NCBI GenBank assembly: GCA_029243485.1
Contig: JAQWRY010000043.1
Span: forward strand, 1-44,777
Origin: Candidatus Binatia bacterium
GTDB lineage: Bacteria; Desulfobacterota; Binatia; UBA12015
Direction: 5' to 3'
DNA: 44,777 nucleotides
The translations under genes were made by a program, and so were the position numbers. Shown one piece after another: positions 18,184 through 27,104 of the stretch. The notes under the pieces are model-generated. The model ran no database searches, had not been told where the DNA came from, and was given only the letters and a program-made list of their open reading frames with translations. Position 1 is the stretch's first letter, and every line of letters begins with the position of its first letter.

Positions 18184-18971
18184 ACCAGATCTGAAATCTC
18201 GGACCGTGCCCGGTCGATGGCGAAGGCGCCTACCAAGAGAGCTGCCAACGCCCATGCCGCGCTGTAGGCCAGGGCTCCCCACGACACCGGCGCTCCGACC
18301 GCAAACCCCCGAAATCCCTCGACTATTCCGCACAGCGGATTGAGAGAAAGGAGTCCCCGGAGAGAGGCTGGAGCAACCTCCAAGGTGTAGACGATGGGCG
18401 TCAGGTAGAACCATGCCTGCAGAGCGGCCGTAACGACTTGGGCCGTATCGCGGAAATAGACGTGCAATACCCCCAGAATCCAACCGATTCCGATGCCAAA
18501 GGCGATCTGGATCATCAATGGGATGATGCAGAGCAGCACGGAGGCCGAAACGCCGTCCCCCAACAGGGGCATCACGGCTATCAAGAGCACCAATCCGACC
18601 ATCTGCTGGATCACCGCGGCCAGAACCGGCTGGACCACCACGATCTCAGGGCGGAAGGCCATCCGACGGACCAGGACGCCCCCATCCACCAGGGAAGTCG
18701 TGGCTTTTGCGAGCCCCTCCTGCAGGGCGAGCCAGGGCAGAAAGCCCCAGGCCAGCGTGACGGCAAACGGAACCCCCGTGGGCCCGCCGAGGCGGATCTG
18801 GAGAACCAGTGAGAATACCGTGGTGAGGATCGCGAGCTGAATCAGGGGGTTCAGGACCGCCCAGAGCAGGCCTGCGCTCGAACCCGCGTAGCGGGAGCGC
18901 AGATCCCGCACGGTGAGAGACGCCAGGAGCTCCCGTTGCCGCCAGAGTTCCCCGAGGGGTTGAGTCGTCAT
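18180..18971 (-). CDS. wzm: Wzm-type ABC-2 permease for polysaccharide export (copy 1)
   Basis: The product of 263 aa has a short cytoplasmic N-terminus with TVRDLRSRYAGSSAGLLWAV, the family's conserved interfacial motif, followed by six membrane segments. The conserved loop SLNPLCGIVEGFRGF precedes the last segments. It belongs to the ABC-2/TagG-RfbA permease family, which forms the channel for lipid-linked O-antigen or teichoic-type glycans. Its start overlaps the stop of the TMTC-like gene and its stop overlaps the Wzt start, both as ATGA, so the three genes should be translated together. Confidence 0.88.
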   Translation of the reverse strand: MTTQPLGELWRQRELLASLTVRDLRSRYAGSSAGLLWAVLNPLIQLAILTTVFSLVLQIRLGGPTGVPFAVTLAWGFLPWLALQEGLAKATTSLVDGGVLVRRMAFRPEIVVVQPVLAAVIQQMVGLVLLIAVMPLLGDGVSASVLLCIIPLMIQIAFGIGIGWILGVLHVYFRDTAQVVTAALQAWFYLTPIVYTLEVAPASLRGLLSLNPLCGIVEGFRGFAVGAPVSWGALAYSAAWALAALLVGAFAIDRARSEISDLV

Positions 18972-20623
18972 CCGGATCTTCCCCTTTGGCCCAGGTGATC
19001 TCGTTGCCGCTCGCGCTCGCGAAGCTGCCTCAAGCCACGCCAGGCGTCAGCGTTCCCGCGATCTTCGCGGGTGACACGCCGGAAGGTCCGACGCGCATTC
19101 GATTCCTCACCGACCGAGAGCTGCACCCACCCGAGAAAGAGCAGACGTTCCGGACTCGGGTCGATCCGCACAGCGCGCTTGGCCAAAGCCAGCGCGGCGT
19201 GATCGTTGCCCATTCGCCCCTCGATCGTAGCCAGGGACTCGAGCACTTCGACATCGCGAGGCCCTTGCCTACGAGCTTCGCGGAGAAGTTCCCGCGCCGG
19301 CCTCAGCCGTCCGCGACGTGCCAAGGCGGAGGCGAGATTGTGCTTTGCCCGAATCGAGGCCGGGAGTTGCTCGAGTGTCACCGTCCACAAAGTCTCATCA
19401 TCACGCCAGTCCGCGGTGCGCGCGTGTGCCCTCACGCCGAGAAGAGCGAGCAACAACACCGCGACGAGCGCTACGTTTCGCGGCCACCGGCGGGCGAGCA
19501 CCGCGGCCCCGTCGCCCGCCGCGAGGGCGAGACCGGCGAGCGGCAGGTACGCGTTGTGTTCCGCCACGACCTCTCGATAAGGCACGATCTGGAGGACGGG
19601 CAGCAGAGCCACCGGAAACCACAGGAGACCGGCACCTGCGATCCGACCCCGCCAGGCGAGCCAGGCGCCCAGCGCAACGGTAACGGCGAGAAGGAGAAGC
19701 GTCGCGACGGACGCACTGTCGAACCCGGAAACCGGCAGCGGCCAACCCGGCGGCCGATAGTCCGCGTACAGATGAACGGGCCACACCGAGAGAAGTCCGT
19801 AGCGACCGAGAACGTTGAGACTCAGGGCGGGCTGCGGCCCGAGCGGGTCCCCCTGTAGACGCGCGAGGGCCTCGTAGACACGCTCGAGATAGAATCGGTC
19901 GACGACTACGTACAGAGCGATCGCCGCGAGTGCGAGTCCGGCCCACGTCCCGACGGCCACGCCGCCCGCCTCCGGGTGCCGCCGCGACTGCACGACAAAC
20001 AACAGCAACGCGAGCGCCGGAAAGACGGCCGCATTCTCCTTCGCCCCGAGAGCGAGTCCGGCGGCAACGATGGTGACCAGCAAGGCACCCGCCCGGCGGA
20101 GGGCGAGACCGCGGCCCTGCGTGACGAAGCCCGCCTCACAGAAGCTCCACCACGAAAGGAGCCCGAGAAGCGCGAACATCCCGGAGAGAAGGTCACGTCG
20201 CCCCGAAACATAAACCACCGCCTCGGACCCGAGCGGATGAATCGCGAACAGCGCCGCCGCAAACAGCGCTGGTCCGACCTTGCCGATCGTGCGAACGGCG
20301 AGCGCGTAAAGCAGAAGCGTCGCGATTGCGTGATACGCGAGGTTGCTCGCGTGGAAGACCCGAGCGTTCACTCCGTCCCCGAGCCAGTGATCGACCATGT
20401 ACGAGATCATACGCACCGGTCGGTAAGAGACGCCGCCGGGCCGGTGTTCGAACACATCCATCGCTCGCGACAGCGGCCAGGTCACCACCCCGTTGCCGAC
20501 GACGAGCTCCCAGTCGTCGAAGACGAACTCGTGGCTCACGGATCCGCCGTAGACCACCACCACGAGCGCCACCAGGCCGAGGCCGGCGACGGCGTGGCGA
20601 CCGAAGAGGCTCAGTCCTCCCAA
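18968..20623 (-). CDS. TMTC-like membrane glycosyltransferase with C-terminal TPRs
   Basis: The product is about 551 aa. After a first membrane segment (VAGLGLVALVVVVYGGS) comes the loop EFVFDDWELVV, where the paired Asp is typical of TMTC/GT-C proteins. About ten membrane segments follow, then a soluble region (from about residue 420) with TPR-like repeats (AKHNLASALARRGRLRPARELL and others). Eukaryotic TMTC proteins are O-mannosyltransferases; bacterial ones are mostly uncharacterised. The start is uncertain: TTG 20623 is used here, a CTG at 20614 overlaps the gspD stop (CTGA), and an ATG at 20758 would add residues that only mirror gspD coding. It sits between gspD and the Wzm gene with overlaps on both sides. 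Confidence 0.75.
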   Translation of the reverse strand: MGGLSLFGRHAVAGLGLVALVVVVYGGSVSHEFVFDDWELVVGNGVVTWPLSRAMDVFEHRPGGVSYRPVRMISYMVDHWLGDGVNARVFHASNLAYHAIATLLLYALAVRTIGKVGPALFAAALFAIHPLGSEAVVYVSGRRDLLSGMFALLGLLSWWSFCEAGFVTQGRGLALRRAGALLVTIVAAGLALGAKENAAVFPALALLLFVVQSRRHPEAGGVAVGTWAGLALAAIALYVVVDRFYLERVYEALARLQGDPLGPQPALSLNVLGRYGLLSVWPVHLYADYRPPGWPLPVSGFDSASVATLLLLAVTVALGAWLAWRGRIAGAGLLWFPVALLPVLQIVPYREVVAEHNAYLPLAGLALAAGDGAAVLARRWPRNVALVAVLLLALLGVRAHARTADWRDDETLWTVTLEQLPASIRAKHNLASALARRGRLRPARELLREARRQGPRDVEVLESLATIEGRMGNDHAALALAKRAVRIDPSPERLLFLGWVQLSVGEESNARRTFRRVTREDRGNADAWRGLRQLRERERQRDHLGQRGRSG

Positions 20624-23076
20624 GCCCGGTTCGGGAGCAGACCGCGCGGCTTCTCCGCGGTGGTCGTGCGGCTGCGCAGACGCTCCACCGCCCCAAGCTG
20701 CTGCTTCGTCGGCAGCTGGAGGCCCTTGGTTCGCTCGATCTCGTCCACCACGTCCCACAGGCGATCCTTGTAGCCCTGCGTGACCTCGAGCGCTTCGGCC
20801 CGGTTCCGCACGACCTGCGGGGTGAGGAGGATGATGAGCTCGACGCGCTCGACGTCATCCTGGTCGAACCGGAAGAGTCGGCCGAGGACGGGAATGTCCA
20901 TGAGGTACGGGATACCATTACGGACTCGGCGGGTGTTCTCCTGGATGATGCCGCCGATGAGGAGAGAATCCCCATCCTGCACGACGGCAGTCGTCTCCGC
21001 TTCCCGCGTGATGAACGACGGCGAGCCACTCGAACCGAAGGACTCCGTGCCGACTTGGCTGACTTCCTGGCGGATCTGAAGGTTCACGAGGCCGTCTGCG
21101 TTGACCTGCGGCAGGATGTTCAGGATGACGCCGGTGTCACGATACTGAACCGAGTTCAGGACGTTGGCCGTCGCGAGGGTCGATTGCTGTGTCGACGTGA
21201 TGATCGGAATCGACTGGCCGATGTTGATGGAGGCTTCGCGGTTGTCCGCCGTGAGGATGTGCGGGCTCGCGAGCACTTTCAGCCGCCCCGCCGTGGCGAG
21301 CGCGGTCAGGGTAAACCGGAACGACGACTGATCGGTGATGATCGCGGTGAGCGCCCCGTTGTCGGCAACGTTCCACAACCGCTTCAGCATGTCGTCGTTG
21401 ACCCCGGCCGCCTGCGACACCGCGCCGAGCATCCCGGCCACACCATCGGCCGATTCGGTCGGTGCGGGCGGGGACGGAACGGAACCGATGGCGCCGGAGT
21501 TCGCGATTACCGACTGCAGGCCCATGTCCATGGTCTTGTTCAGGCTGATCTCGGCAATGAGCACTTCGATCACGACCTGGCGCGGCACGACGTCGAGGTC
21601 GCGAAGCACCTTTCGAATCTCTTCGTAGTCCTGCTTGGTCGCGAGAATCACGAGTGAGTTCGAGACCTCGTCGGCCACGATGCGCACTTCTTCTTTGAAG
21701 AACGCGAGAGGGCCGGTGCCGCCGGCGAGAATGACACTTCCCGGACCGCCGCCACCAAGACCGCGCCCCGGCTGGCCGCCGAGAACTCCGGCCGGTCGCG
21801 CACCGCCGCGGCCGCCGCCGAAGCCGCCGCCACCACCGGAATTGCGTCCGCCTCGTCCGCCGCCGCCCTGGTTCGCCTGAGAGGCGCCGCCGAGTCGGCC
21901 GGCCGCAGCCGCGGCTCGCCCGCCACCTCCACGGCCCCCGCTCGCAAGGCGCCCGCCGCTGGCGCGGCCGAAGAGCCCACCAAAGCCGGCCTGCCCCGCC
22001 TGGCCCCGGCCCCCACCGGCGGCACCCTCGCCACCGCCGTAGAGCTCGTTCAGGACGGTCGCGAGGTCCGCGGACTTCGCGTTCTGGACGTTGTAGACGC
22101 GCACCGCGCGAGCCGAGTCTTCGTCGGGCGGCACGTCGAGCAGATTCAGCCAATACGACACGGCTTCGAACGCGTTGTCGCTGAACGCAAGGACTGCAAT
22201 CGAGTTCAGACGGAGGAGGGGAATCGCGTACACGCCCCTCTCGTTCGCGGCTTCGCCGGTGATACCGTACGTATCGAGGACCGCGCTCAATTCCTGACCC
22301 AGGTCTTCGATGTTGGCGTTTTCGATCTTGTAGATCTTCGCCTTGAGGTCCTTGAAGCTGTCCCGGTCGAGCAGCTGGATCATCTCGCGCAGGCGATCGA
22401 CGTTCGTCGCGATGTCCGTGATGATCAAGAAGTTGGCGCGCTGATAGGGAATGACGTCGCCACCGGGAGTGATGAACGGCTGCAGGAGATTCGCCATCTC
22501 CTCCGCGGCAATGTTGCGGACCTTCACGATCTCGACGACGAAGAGGTCGTCGGCCGTCATCTGACTGAGCTGCGACCGAGAGACGATGACCCGGGTCTTC
22601 GCGTCGGCGATGGGAACGATGTTGTAGACCTCACCGACCTTCACGGCGGCGATGCCGATGCTGCGCAGAATCTGGTTGAAGATCGGAAACAACTCGCTGC
22701 GCGGGATTTTACCCGTCGTGCGGATCGTCACCTGGCCCTCGACGCGGGGGTCGATCAGGTAGTTGATCTCGAGCGCACTCGCGAGGCTATGCACGACTTC
22801 GCGGATGTCGGCCGCCTCGAAGTTGAGGACGATCGCATCTTCGGCGGGCATGTCCGCAGCCATCGCCGCAGCCGGCGCGACGGCGGGAGCGGGAGCGGGA
22901 GCGGGAGCGGGCGCGGGCGCGCCGTTGGCGCCCACGGGACCAGCAGGCTGTGCGTCGGCCGGCAGAGACACCACCGCGATGCAAAGAATGAGGAGCGCCA
23001 GCTGCGCTACGCCACGGAAACCCCACCCCGACGTGCACACCTCGGCCAGCCTCGTACCTGGACTCGTGCGACCCAT
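20611..23076 (-). CDS. gspD: Type II secretion secretin GspD
   Basis: The product is 821 aa from ATG 23076, which has GGGAGG 5 nt upstream; the frame extends to 23142 without support. After the signal peptide comes a Pro-Ala run, then the N0 domain (VLNFEAADIREVVHSLA), N1-N2 domains, a Gly-rich insertion (residues 345-451), the N3 domain and the secretin beta-barrel region (VVQDGDSLLIGGIIQENTRR, then PYLMDIPVLGRLFRF and LIILLTPQVVR). GspD forms the outer-membrane channel through which folded proteins leave the periplasm. It is the last T2SS gene of the run; the TMTC-like gene overlaps its end. The barrel part looks complete. Confidence 0.93.
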   Translation of the reverse strand: MGRTSPGTRLAEVCTSGWGFRGVAQLALLILCIAVVSLPADAQPAGPVGANGAPAPAPAPAPAPAVAPAAAMAADMPAEDAIVLNFEAADIREVVHSLASALEINYLIDPRVEGQVTIRTTGKIPRSELFPIFNQILRSIGIAAVKVGEVYNIVPIADAKTRVIVSRSQLSQMTADDLFVVEIVKVRNIAAEEMANLLQPFITPGGDVIPYQRANFLIITDIATNVDRLREMIQLLDRDSFKDLKAKIYKIENANIEDLGQELSAVLDTYGITGEAANERGVYAIPLLRLNSIAVLAFSDNAFEAVSYWLNLLDVPPDEDSARAVRVYNVQNAKSADLATVLNELYGGGEGAAGGGRGQAGQAGFGGLFGRASGGRLASGGRGGGGRAAAAAGRLGGASQANQGGGGRGGRNSGGGGGFGGGRGGARPAGVLGGQPGRGLGGGGPGSVILAGGTGPLAFFKEEVRIVADEVSNSLVILATKQDYEEIRKVLRDLDVVPRQVVIEVLIAEISLNKTMDMGLQSVIANSGAIGSVPSPPAPTESADGVAGMLGAVSQAAGVNDDMLKRLWNVADNGALTAIITDQSSFRFTLTALATAGRLKVLASPHILTADNREASINIGQSIPIITSTQQSTLATANVLNSVQYRDTGVILNILPQVNADGLVNLQIRQEVSQVGTESFGSSGSPSFITREAETTAVVQDGDSLLIGGIIQENTRRVRNGIPYLMDIPVLGRLFRFDQDDVERVELIILLTPQVVRNRAEALEVTQGYKDRLWDVVDEIERTKGLQLPTKQQLGAVERLRSRTTTAEKPRGLLPNRAWED
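21724..22044 (-). repeat. Gly/Ala/Arg-rich low-complexity insertion in GspD
   Basis: About 107 residues composed almost entirely of Gly, Arg, Ala, Ser and Gln (for example GGGGRGGRNSGGGGGFGGGR) lie between the end of N2/N3 entry (NELYGGG) and the next conserved part (LAFFKEEVRIVADE). Loops at this place are common in secretins but are usually shorter. Confidence 0.8.
22883..22918. repeat. Hexanucleotide repeat (gcggga/gcgggc) in gspD
   Basis: Four perfect gcggga units are followed by two gcgggc units in plus-strand reading. On the coding strand they give the Pro-Ala run after the GspD signal peptide. In-frame hexamer slippage would change the linker length by two residues. Confidence 0.75.
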
Positions 23077-23138
23077 GCCCCCTCCCGCAGAGCCGGTGTA
23101 ACCGAGTTGACTATCCGTTGTAAAACCCACCCGTACCC

Positions 23139-23861
23139 TCAACGATTCTTAGCGGCCTCGGCGCGCAGCCGTTTCAGGCGCTCCCGGGCTCTTTCGGCTC
23201 GCCGACGCGCGTCCTCGCGGCGGCGTTCGGCTTCGGACTGGGCGTCCTGGTTCGGGGCGAATGATCCTGGATTCTTCTTCCCAGCGGCCTTCACCGCCCG
23301 CTGCCCGCTGGATCGCCGAGCCGCGGCTCCCCTCGGCTGCGGCGTCTGGCGCCCACCGGGACCAAAGGACGCCTTGCCCTTCTTCGCCGTGTCGATCAGG
23401 AGCGACAGGACCACCTCTTCGCCCGTTCCTGCGACCAATGCGATGGTCTCGGTCGAGATCCGGTCGACCTTGTACCCGGAGATCTCCTCACCGACGCGAA
23501 GCCGGATCTGCTTGTTGCCCTGGGCGCTATCCATCAGCACGGCCTCGGGCTCGAGCCCGATGAACAGCACACCCGCCAGCTTCAGGGTCGGCGGAGGCGG
23601 AGGCGTCGCTTCAGGCGCAGGCGTGTCCTGGTTGTCCCCCTCTTTGCGCGAAGCATCGAAGAGATCTTGTTGAGCAATTGCGTTCACAACCTGAGGAATG
23701 GGCGGCTTCCGACTGCGGGGGGGGAGCCCTTCGAGCGGGCGGGCGGCCTCTCCGCCGGCATCGACGACTGGCGCCTGGCGGCGCCACACGTCGACCGTCC
23801 GCCAACCCGCCAAAGCGACGAGGGCCAGCAGTAAGACGTTGAGGAGACGGAATCGCTTCAT
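23139..23861 (-). CDS. gspC: Type II secretion inner-membrane protein GspC
   Basis: The product of 240 aa has a short cytoplasmic tip, one membrane segment (LLNVLLLALVALAGW) and a linker. An HR-like domain follows (LAGVLFIGLEPEAVLMDSAQGNKQIRLRVGEEISGYKVDRIS, residues about 94-145), which in the family contacts GspD. A PDZ or coiled-coil domain usually comes next; here there is instead a basic, Pro/Gly-rich stretch and a final Arg/Glu/Ala-rich helix (ERRREDARRRAERARERL). GspC links the inner-membrane platform to the secretin. Its start overlaps the GspM stop (ATGA). Confidence 0.85.
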   Translation of the reverse strand: MKRFRLLNVLLLALVALAGWRTVDVWRRQAPVVDAGGEAARPLEGLPPRSRKPPIPQVVNAIAQQDLFDASRKEGDNQDTPAPEATPPPPPTLKLAGVLFIGLEPEAVLMDSAQGNKQIRLRVGEEISGYKVDRISTETIALVAGTGEEVVLSLLIDTAKKGKASFGPGGRQTPQPRGAAARRSSGQRAVKAAGKKNPGSFAPNQDAQSEAERRREDARRRAERARERLKRLRAEAAKNR

Positions 23862-24655
23862 TGCGCATTCACCGTTTGTGCGGTGCCCAGAGGGTCCTGC
23901 GGGATCTCCTCCCGATCTGCAACCGGGACCGCCACGGGAACCGAGCGTGCCGCCGCCTTCGCCACCGGTGCAGGCGGGGCCGCCTCCCCTGCGCCCGCAG
24001 CCGTCTGAGCCGTCTGAGCCGTCTCGGGAGCACCCTCCTCCGCCAGCCCCGCGCTACCAGCCACGACCCCGGCGATCTGGAAAGTCGCCGAAACGGCCCG
24101 CGCCTGGGGGCTCTTCGTCCGCCTGCGGATCGCCGCGCCACGCCGGCTCAGTTCGAGGAAGGGAATCGTCACACGCAGATTCCCTAACTCGAGCTCGGAG
24201 AGAAGCCCGGCGAGGTCGCGGATGTCGCCTGAAGCCGTTACCCGCAACGAAACTTGTCGGAAGGGGCCAACAGCCTCGTCCTTCAAGACCTGGGTCGTCT
24301 GAATCCGGACATTGTTCTTGGCAGCGAGGTTGGAAACGCGATCCTGCAGCTCGGCCGCGGCCAGAGTCGGCGTCGCGCCGGGGACGAGCTGGGAAACTGT
24401 GCTCCGGTAGCGTTTGCGAAGCCCCTTGAGCTGCTGCTGAATTTGGGGGGCGCGCTCGAGAAGCTTCTCGGCGCCGGCGAGACGCTGCGCGGACAACTTG
24501 ATGTCGGCCTTCACGCCCGCCCGGTAGTCGAAGAACCAGGTCGTTCCGTACCGCAACAGCACCACCGCCGCGAGAATGCCGACGGCCATGTACAACCGCT
24601 GCTGGCGGTTCGTCGCCTGCAGGCGAGCGAGGAGATCGGCAATGAAATCTCTCAT
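23858..24655 (-). CDS. gspM: Type II secretion protein GspM (PilO-like)
   Basis: The product of 265 aa has a cytoplasmic N-terminus, one membrane segment (LYMAVGILAAVVLLRYG) and a coiled coil (LAGAEKLLERAPQIQQQLKGL). A ferredoxin-like periplasmic domain follows (VSNLAAKNNVRIQTTQVL ... SGDIRDLAGLLSELELGNLRVTI), the layout of GspM/PilO. The C-terminal 80 residues are an Ala/Pro-rich tail without a known domain. GspM pairs with GspL in the inner-membrane assembly platform. Start and stop overlap gspL and gspC by 4 nt each, so the genes are tightly coupled. Confidence 0.85.
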   Translation of the reverse strand: MRDFIADLLARLQATNRQQRLYMAVGILAAVVLLRYGTTWFFDYRAGVKADIKLSAQRLAGAEKLLERAPQIQQQLKGLRKRYRSTVSQLVPGATPTLAAAELQDRVSNLAAKNNVRIQTTQVLKDEAVGPFRQVSLRVTASGDIRDLAGLLSELELGNLRVTIPFLELSRRGAAIRRRTKSPQARAVSATFQIAGVVAGSAGLAEEGAPETAQTAQTAAGAGEAAPPAPVAKAAARSVPVAVPVADREEIPQDPLGTAQTVNAQ

Positions 24656-26085
24656 TGCGCGATGTCCGTCGTCAGCGAGAACCGCTCTTGGTTGTTCTGG
24701 ACCTTCGTTACCGGTGAGGTGAACTGGGCATTCTTGAACAGGCGCGACTTCTCGAGCAGCGGCACGAGATCGGCGGCCGACGCAGCGAAACCCTCGAGTT
24801 CGACCCGACCGTTGCGCATTCGGAAGGTGGTGAGGTACGCGTCCGCGGGAACGACCTTGGTCAGTTCCTGAAGGAACATCGAGTTCCGCAGACTTTCACC
24901 CTGCGTCAGAAGGTCGATATTCTGCCGTAGCCCCTCCGACTCGCCGACGTTCGCATGAACACGCCGGATCTGGGGCTCGAGTCGGGCGAGCTCTGCGTGC
25001 AGGTCGCCCAGGACCACATGGTCCTTCACCATCGCACTGGTCACCCAGACGAGAGTCACGACGACGAGGACGGCTGCGAGGAAGAACGTCACGACCGGCA
25101 CGCCCTCCTCGACCGCGCGGCGCTCCTCGGCCGGGAGGAGGTTCAAGCTGGTCGAGCCCTCTCGAACCGCAGCGAGAGCCGCGCCGATGGCGGGGACGAG
25201 GCGGGGAGGCGCGGTGTCGAAGAAGTCGTCCGGCGCTACGAGCGCGCCTTTGGCGGTGCTCACAAGGTCGCGGCCTTTCGCCAGAATCTCCGCCGGAAGC
25301 AGGCCACCCCCCTCCCCCGGTTCGTCGTCGGTCGCGAAACCGTACACGCGAGTCTCGGTGTCCGTCCCGCCCATGGCCGCGACTTCTCTTGCGACGAGCC
25401 CCTCGACGGCCGCCTCAGAGGCGATCTCGGAGGGCTGGAGAACGTGACTGGCCGTGATCGCTCCGTTGGACATCTGGTCCAACTCGACGACTCCACCATC
25501 ATCGACCAGCGTGACGACGGAATCGTCGATACCGCTCGGGCCGAAGCTCAGGAAGTCGTGTAGCGCGATCGGAGTCGAGACGAGGCTACGGACGCGGGCG
25601 CCGCCCTCTTCGAGGGCATCGAGGATTTCGGCGGCCGTCCTTCGTGGCATGCTCATCAGGAGCACTTCGATCTTGTCCCCGGCTTCGCGGACGAGATGAT
25701 CGAAGTACACCTCGTCCCTCTCTAGCGGCAGCAGGCGGTCGATCTCGAACTCAATCACCTGCGCGAGATCGCCCTTTACCGCAGCCGGCAGGCTCATCCG
25801 CGAGATGATGGCCTGACTGCGCGGCACGCTCACGTAGACACGGTCGGTATCGAGCTTGGTGTCGGTAAGGAAAGAGCGAACGGCAGCGGTGAGAGCCGCG
25901 CGGCGGGCGGGGCCATCTTCCACAGTGGGCAGGGGCACGACTCGATGCTCGTGCAGAGTCACGGTTGCGAGCCTCTTCACGAGTCTTACGAAGGCCACGC
26001 TCCGCAGGCCGATCGAGATCCCGAGCCCATCGAGGAAGTCGAGGCGCGTGGCCCGGCGGAGCATCCGATTTGCCGGGCTGCTCAC
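24652..26085 (-). CDS. gspL: Type II secretion protein GspL (PilM-PilN-like)
   Basis: The product of 477 aa has a cytoplasmic actin-like part (residues about 15-330; SIGLRSVAFVRLV and VYVSVPRSQAIISRMSLPA resemble PilM/GspL). It is followed by LNLLPAEER, one membrane segment (VTFFLAAVLVVVTLVWVTS) and a periplasmic ferredoxin-like PilN/GspL domain (LTKVVPADAYLTTFRMRNGRVELEG). GspL recruits the GspE ATPase to the membrane in known systems. No gspE is found in this window, so the ATPase must be encoded elsewhere or shared with a pilus system. Start and stop overlap gspK and gspM. Confidence 0.87.
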   Translation of the reverse strand: MSSPANRMLRRATRLDFLDGLGISIGLRSVAFVRLVKRLATVTLHEHRVVPLPTVEDGPARRAALTAAVRSFLTDTKLDTDRVYVSVPRSQAIISRMSLPAAVKGDLAQVIEFEIDRLLPLERDEVYFDHLVREAGDKIEVLLMSMPRRTAAEILDALEEGGARVRSLVSTPIALHDFLSFGPSGIDDSVVTLVDDGGVVELDQMSNGAITASHVLQPSEIASEAAVEGLVAREVAAMGGTDTETRVYGFATDDEPGEGGGLLPAEILAKGRDLVSTAKGALVAPDDFFDTAPPRLVPAIGAALAAVREGSTSLNLLPAEERRAVEEGVPVVTFFLAAVLVVVTLVWVTSAMVKDHVVLGDLHAELARLEPQIRRVHANVGESEGLRQNIDLLTQGESLRNSMFLQELTKVVPADAYLTTFRMRNGRVELEGFAASAADLVPLLEKSRLFKNAQFTSPVTKVQNNQERFSLTTDIAQ

Positions 26086-27104
26086 GCGGCCTCCTGGAAC
26101 TCAAGCTGGCCGCGATCCACGTCGGCGAAGGGGAGTTGGTCGAACCAGCGCAGAATGTAGACGCCCTCGTTGGACTCGCCGAGATCGATCACGGCCGCGA
26201 TGTGCGCGCCGACCCTGGAGCCCGGAACCTGCGCCTGCACCTCGACGAACAGGATGTTCGGAGGCTCGTCACTCAGAAGGTCTGCCAGACTCGGGTCCGG
26301 CAGCATCGGCTCGATCAGGCCGAACAGCGAGCCCGTGCCGGTGTTGCGAATCTCAAGGATCTGGCCGAGCTGCTCTTCGTCCAGCCCGAACAGTGCCTGC
26401 AGCACCTCGGGAGGCGACGAGCGTATGTTCAAGACGGGCCGCGGGTTGAAGACCGTGAAAATGTGCTTCAGCCCGATCGGGTAGTCCTCGGTCTCTCCGT
26501 GGTACAGATCCCAGGTGACGCCTCGGATGAGCAGCAGTTCCTCGAGCGAATCCATCTTGGCGTTCTTGGCCGCGTACGGCCGCGGCTGATCGAGGTAGTA
26601 GTCGGTCTCCGCGCCGTTCACGCGAACCTCGTCGTCTTCGTCGCGCCAGTCCAGGATTCCCGCGGCGATCTCATCGGCCTGTTCGGCATCCAGGCCGAGA
26701 TGCCCGAGGATTTGACGAAGCAATCCATCGGTCACCAGATTGACCGGGATCTTGCCCGACTCGTCGCTAATCCTCACCCACACCGGCGCACCCCACAGCT
26801 CCTGACGGTGCCACTGCCCGTCCACTCGGATCAGGGGCTCCTCCTCCTGCTCCTCGAGTGGAATGTCGATCGAGGCTTCGTCCCGAGCGATCAACGCGCG
26901 ATAAAACGTGCGATTGGCCGCTGCGGTAGCAAGATAGTAGCTCTGGGTCTCTCCTGCAAAGTTCATGGTCGCGGTCACGTCCTGCCGCATCGCTGCGGAG
27001 AACTCCGCCCCGACGGCGATCAGGACGATGAAGATCCACAGAACGATGAGGAGAGCAAAGCCGCGCTGGTCCCTCGGCGACTCCAGTGGCGACTCAGGGA
27101 CCAT
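26082..27104 (-). CDS. gspK: Type II secretion minor pseudopilin GspK
   Basis: The product is 340 aa from ATG 27104, preceded by GGAGGA; the longer frame to 27167 only mirrors gspJ. The prepilin motif is QRG/FALLIVLWIFIVLIAVGAEFS. The Glu at +5 is absent, as is normal for GspK, which caps the pseudopilus tip. Then come the large alpha/beta body with DESGKIPVNLV and LDWRDEDDEVRVNGAETDYY, and a C-terminal SAM-like domain (NIRSSPPEVLQALFGLDEEQ). Acidic pairs in the body may bind calcium, as known for this family. It overlaps gspJ by 11 nt and gspL by 4 nt. Confidence 0.92.
   Translation of the reverse strand: MVPESPLESPRDQRGFALLIVLWIFIVLIAVGAEFSAAMRQDVTATMNFAGETQSYYLATAAANRTFYRALIARDEASIDIPLEEQEEEPLIRVDGQWHRQELWGAPVWVRISDESGKIPVNLVTDGLLRQILGHLGLDAEQADEIAAGILDWRDEDDEVRVNGAETDYYLDQPRPYAAKNAKMDSLEELLLIRGVTWDLYHGETEDYPIGLKHIFTVFNPRPVLNIRSSPPEVLQALFGLDEEQLGQILEIRNTGTGSLFGLIEPMLPDPSLADLLSDEPPNILFVEVQAQVPGSRVGAHIAAVIDLGESNEGVYILRWFDQLPFADVDRGQLEFQEAA

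Noticed and set aside
22883-22918. Tandem repeat as a possible CRISPR or regulatory repeat
   Set aside because: Units are 6 bp, uninterrupted and in frame with the Pro-Ala linker of GspD; no spacers.
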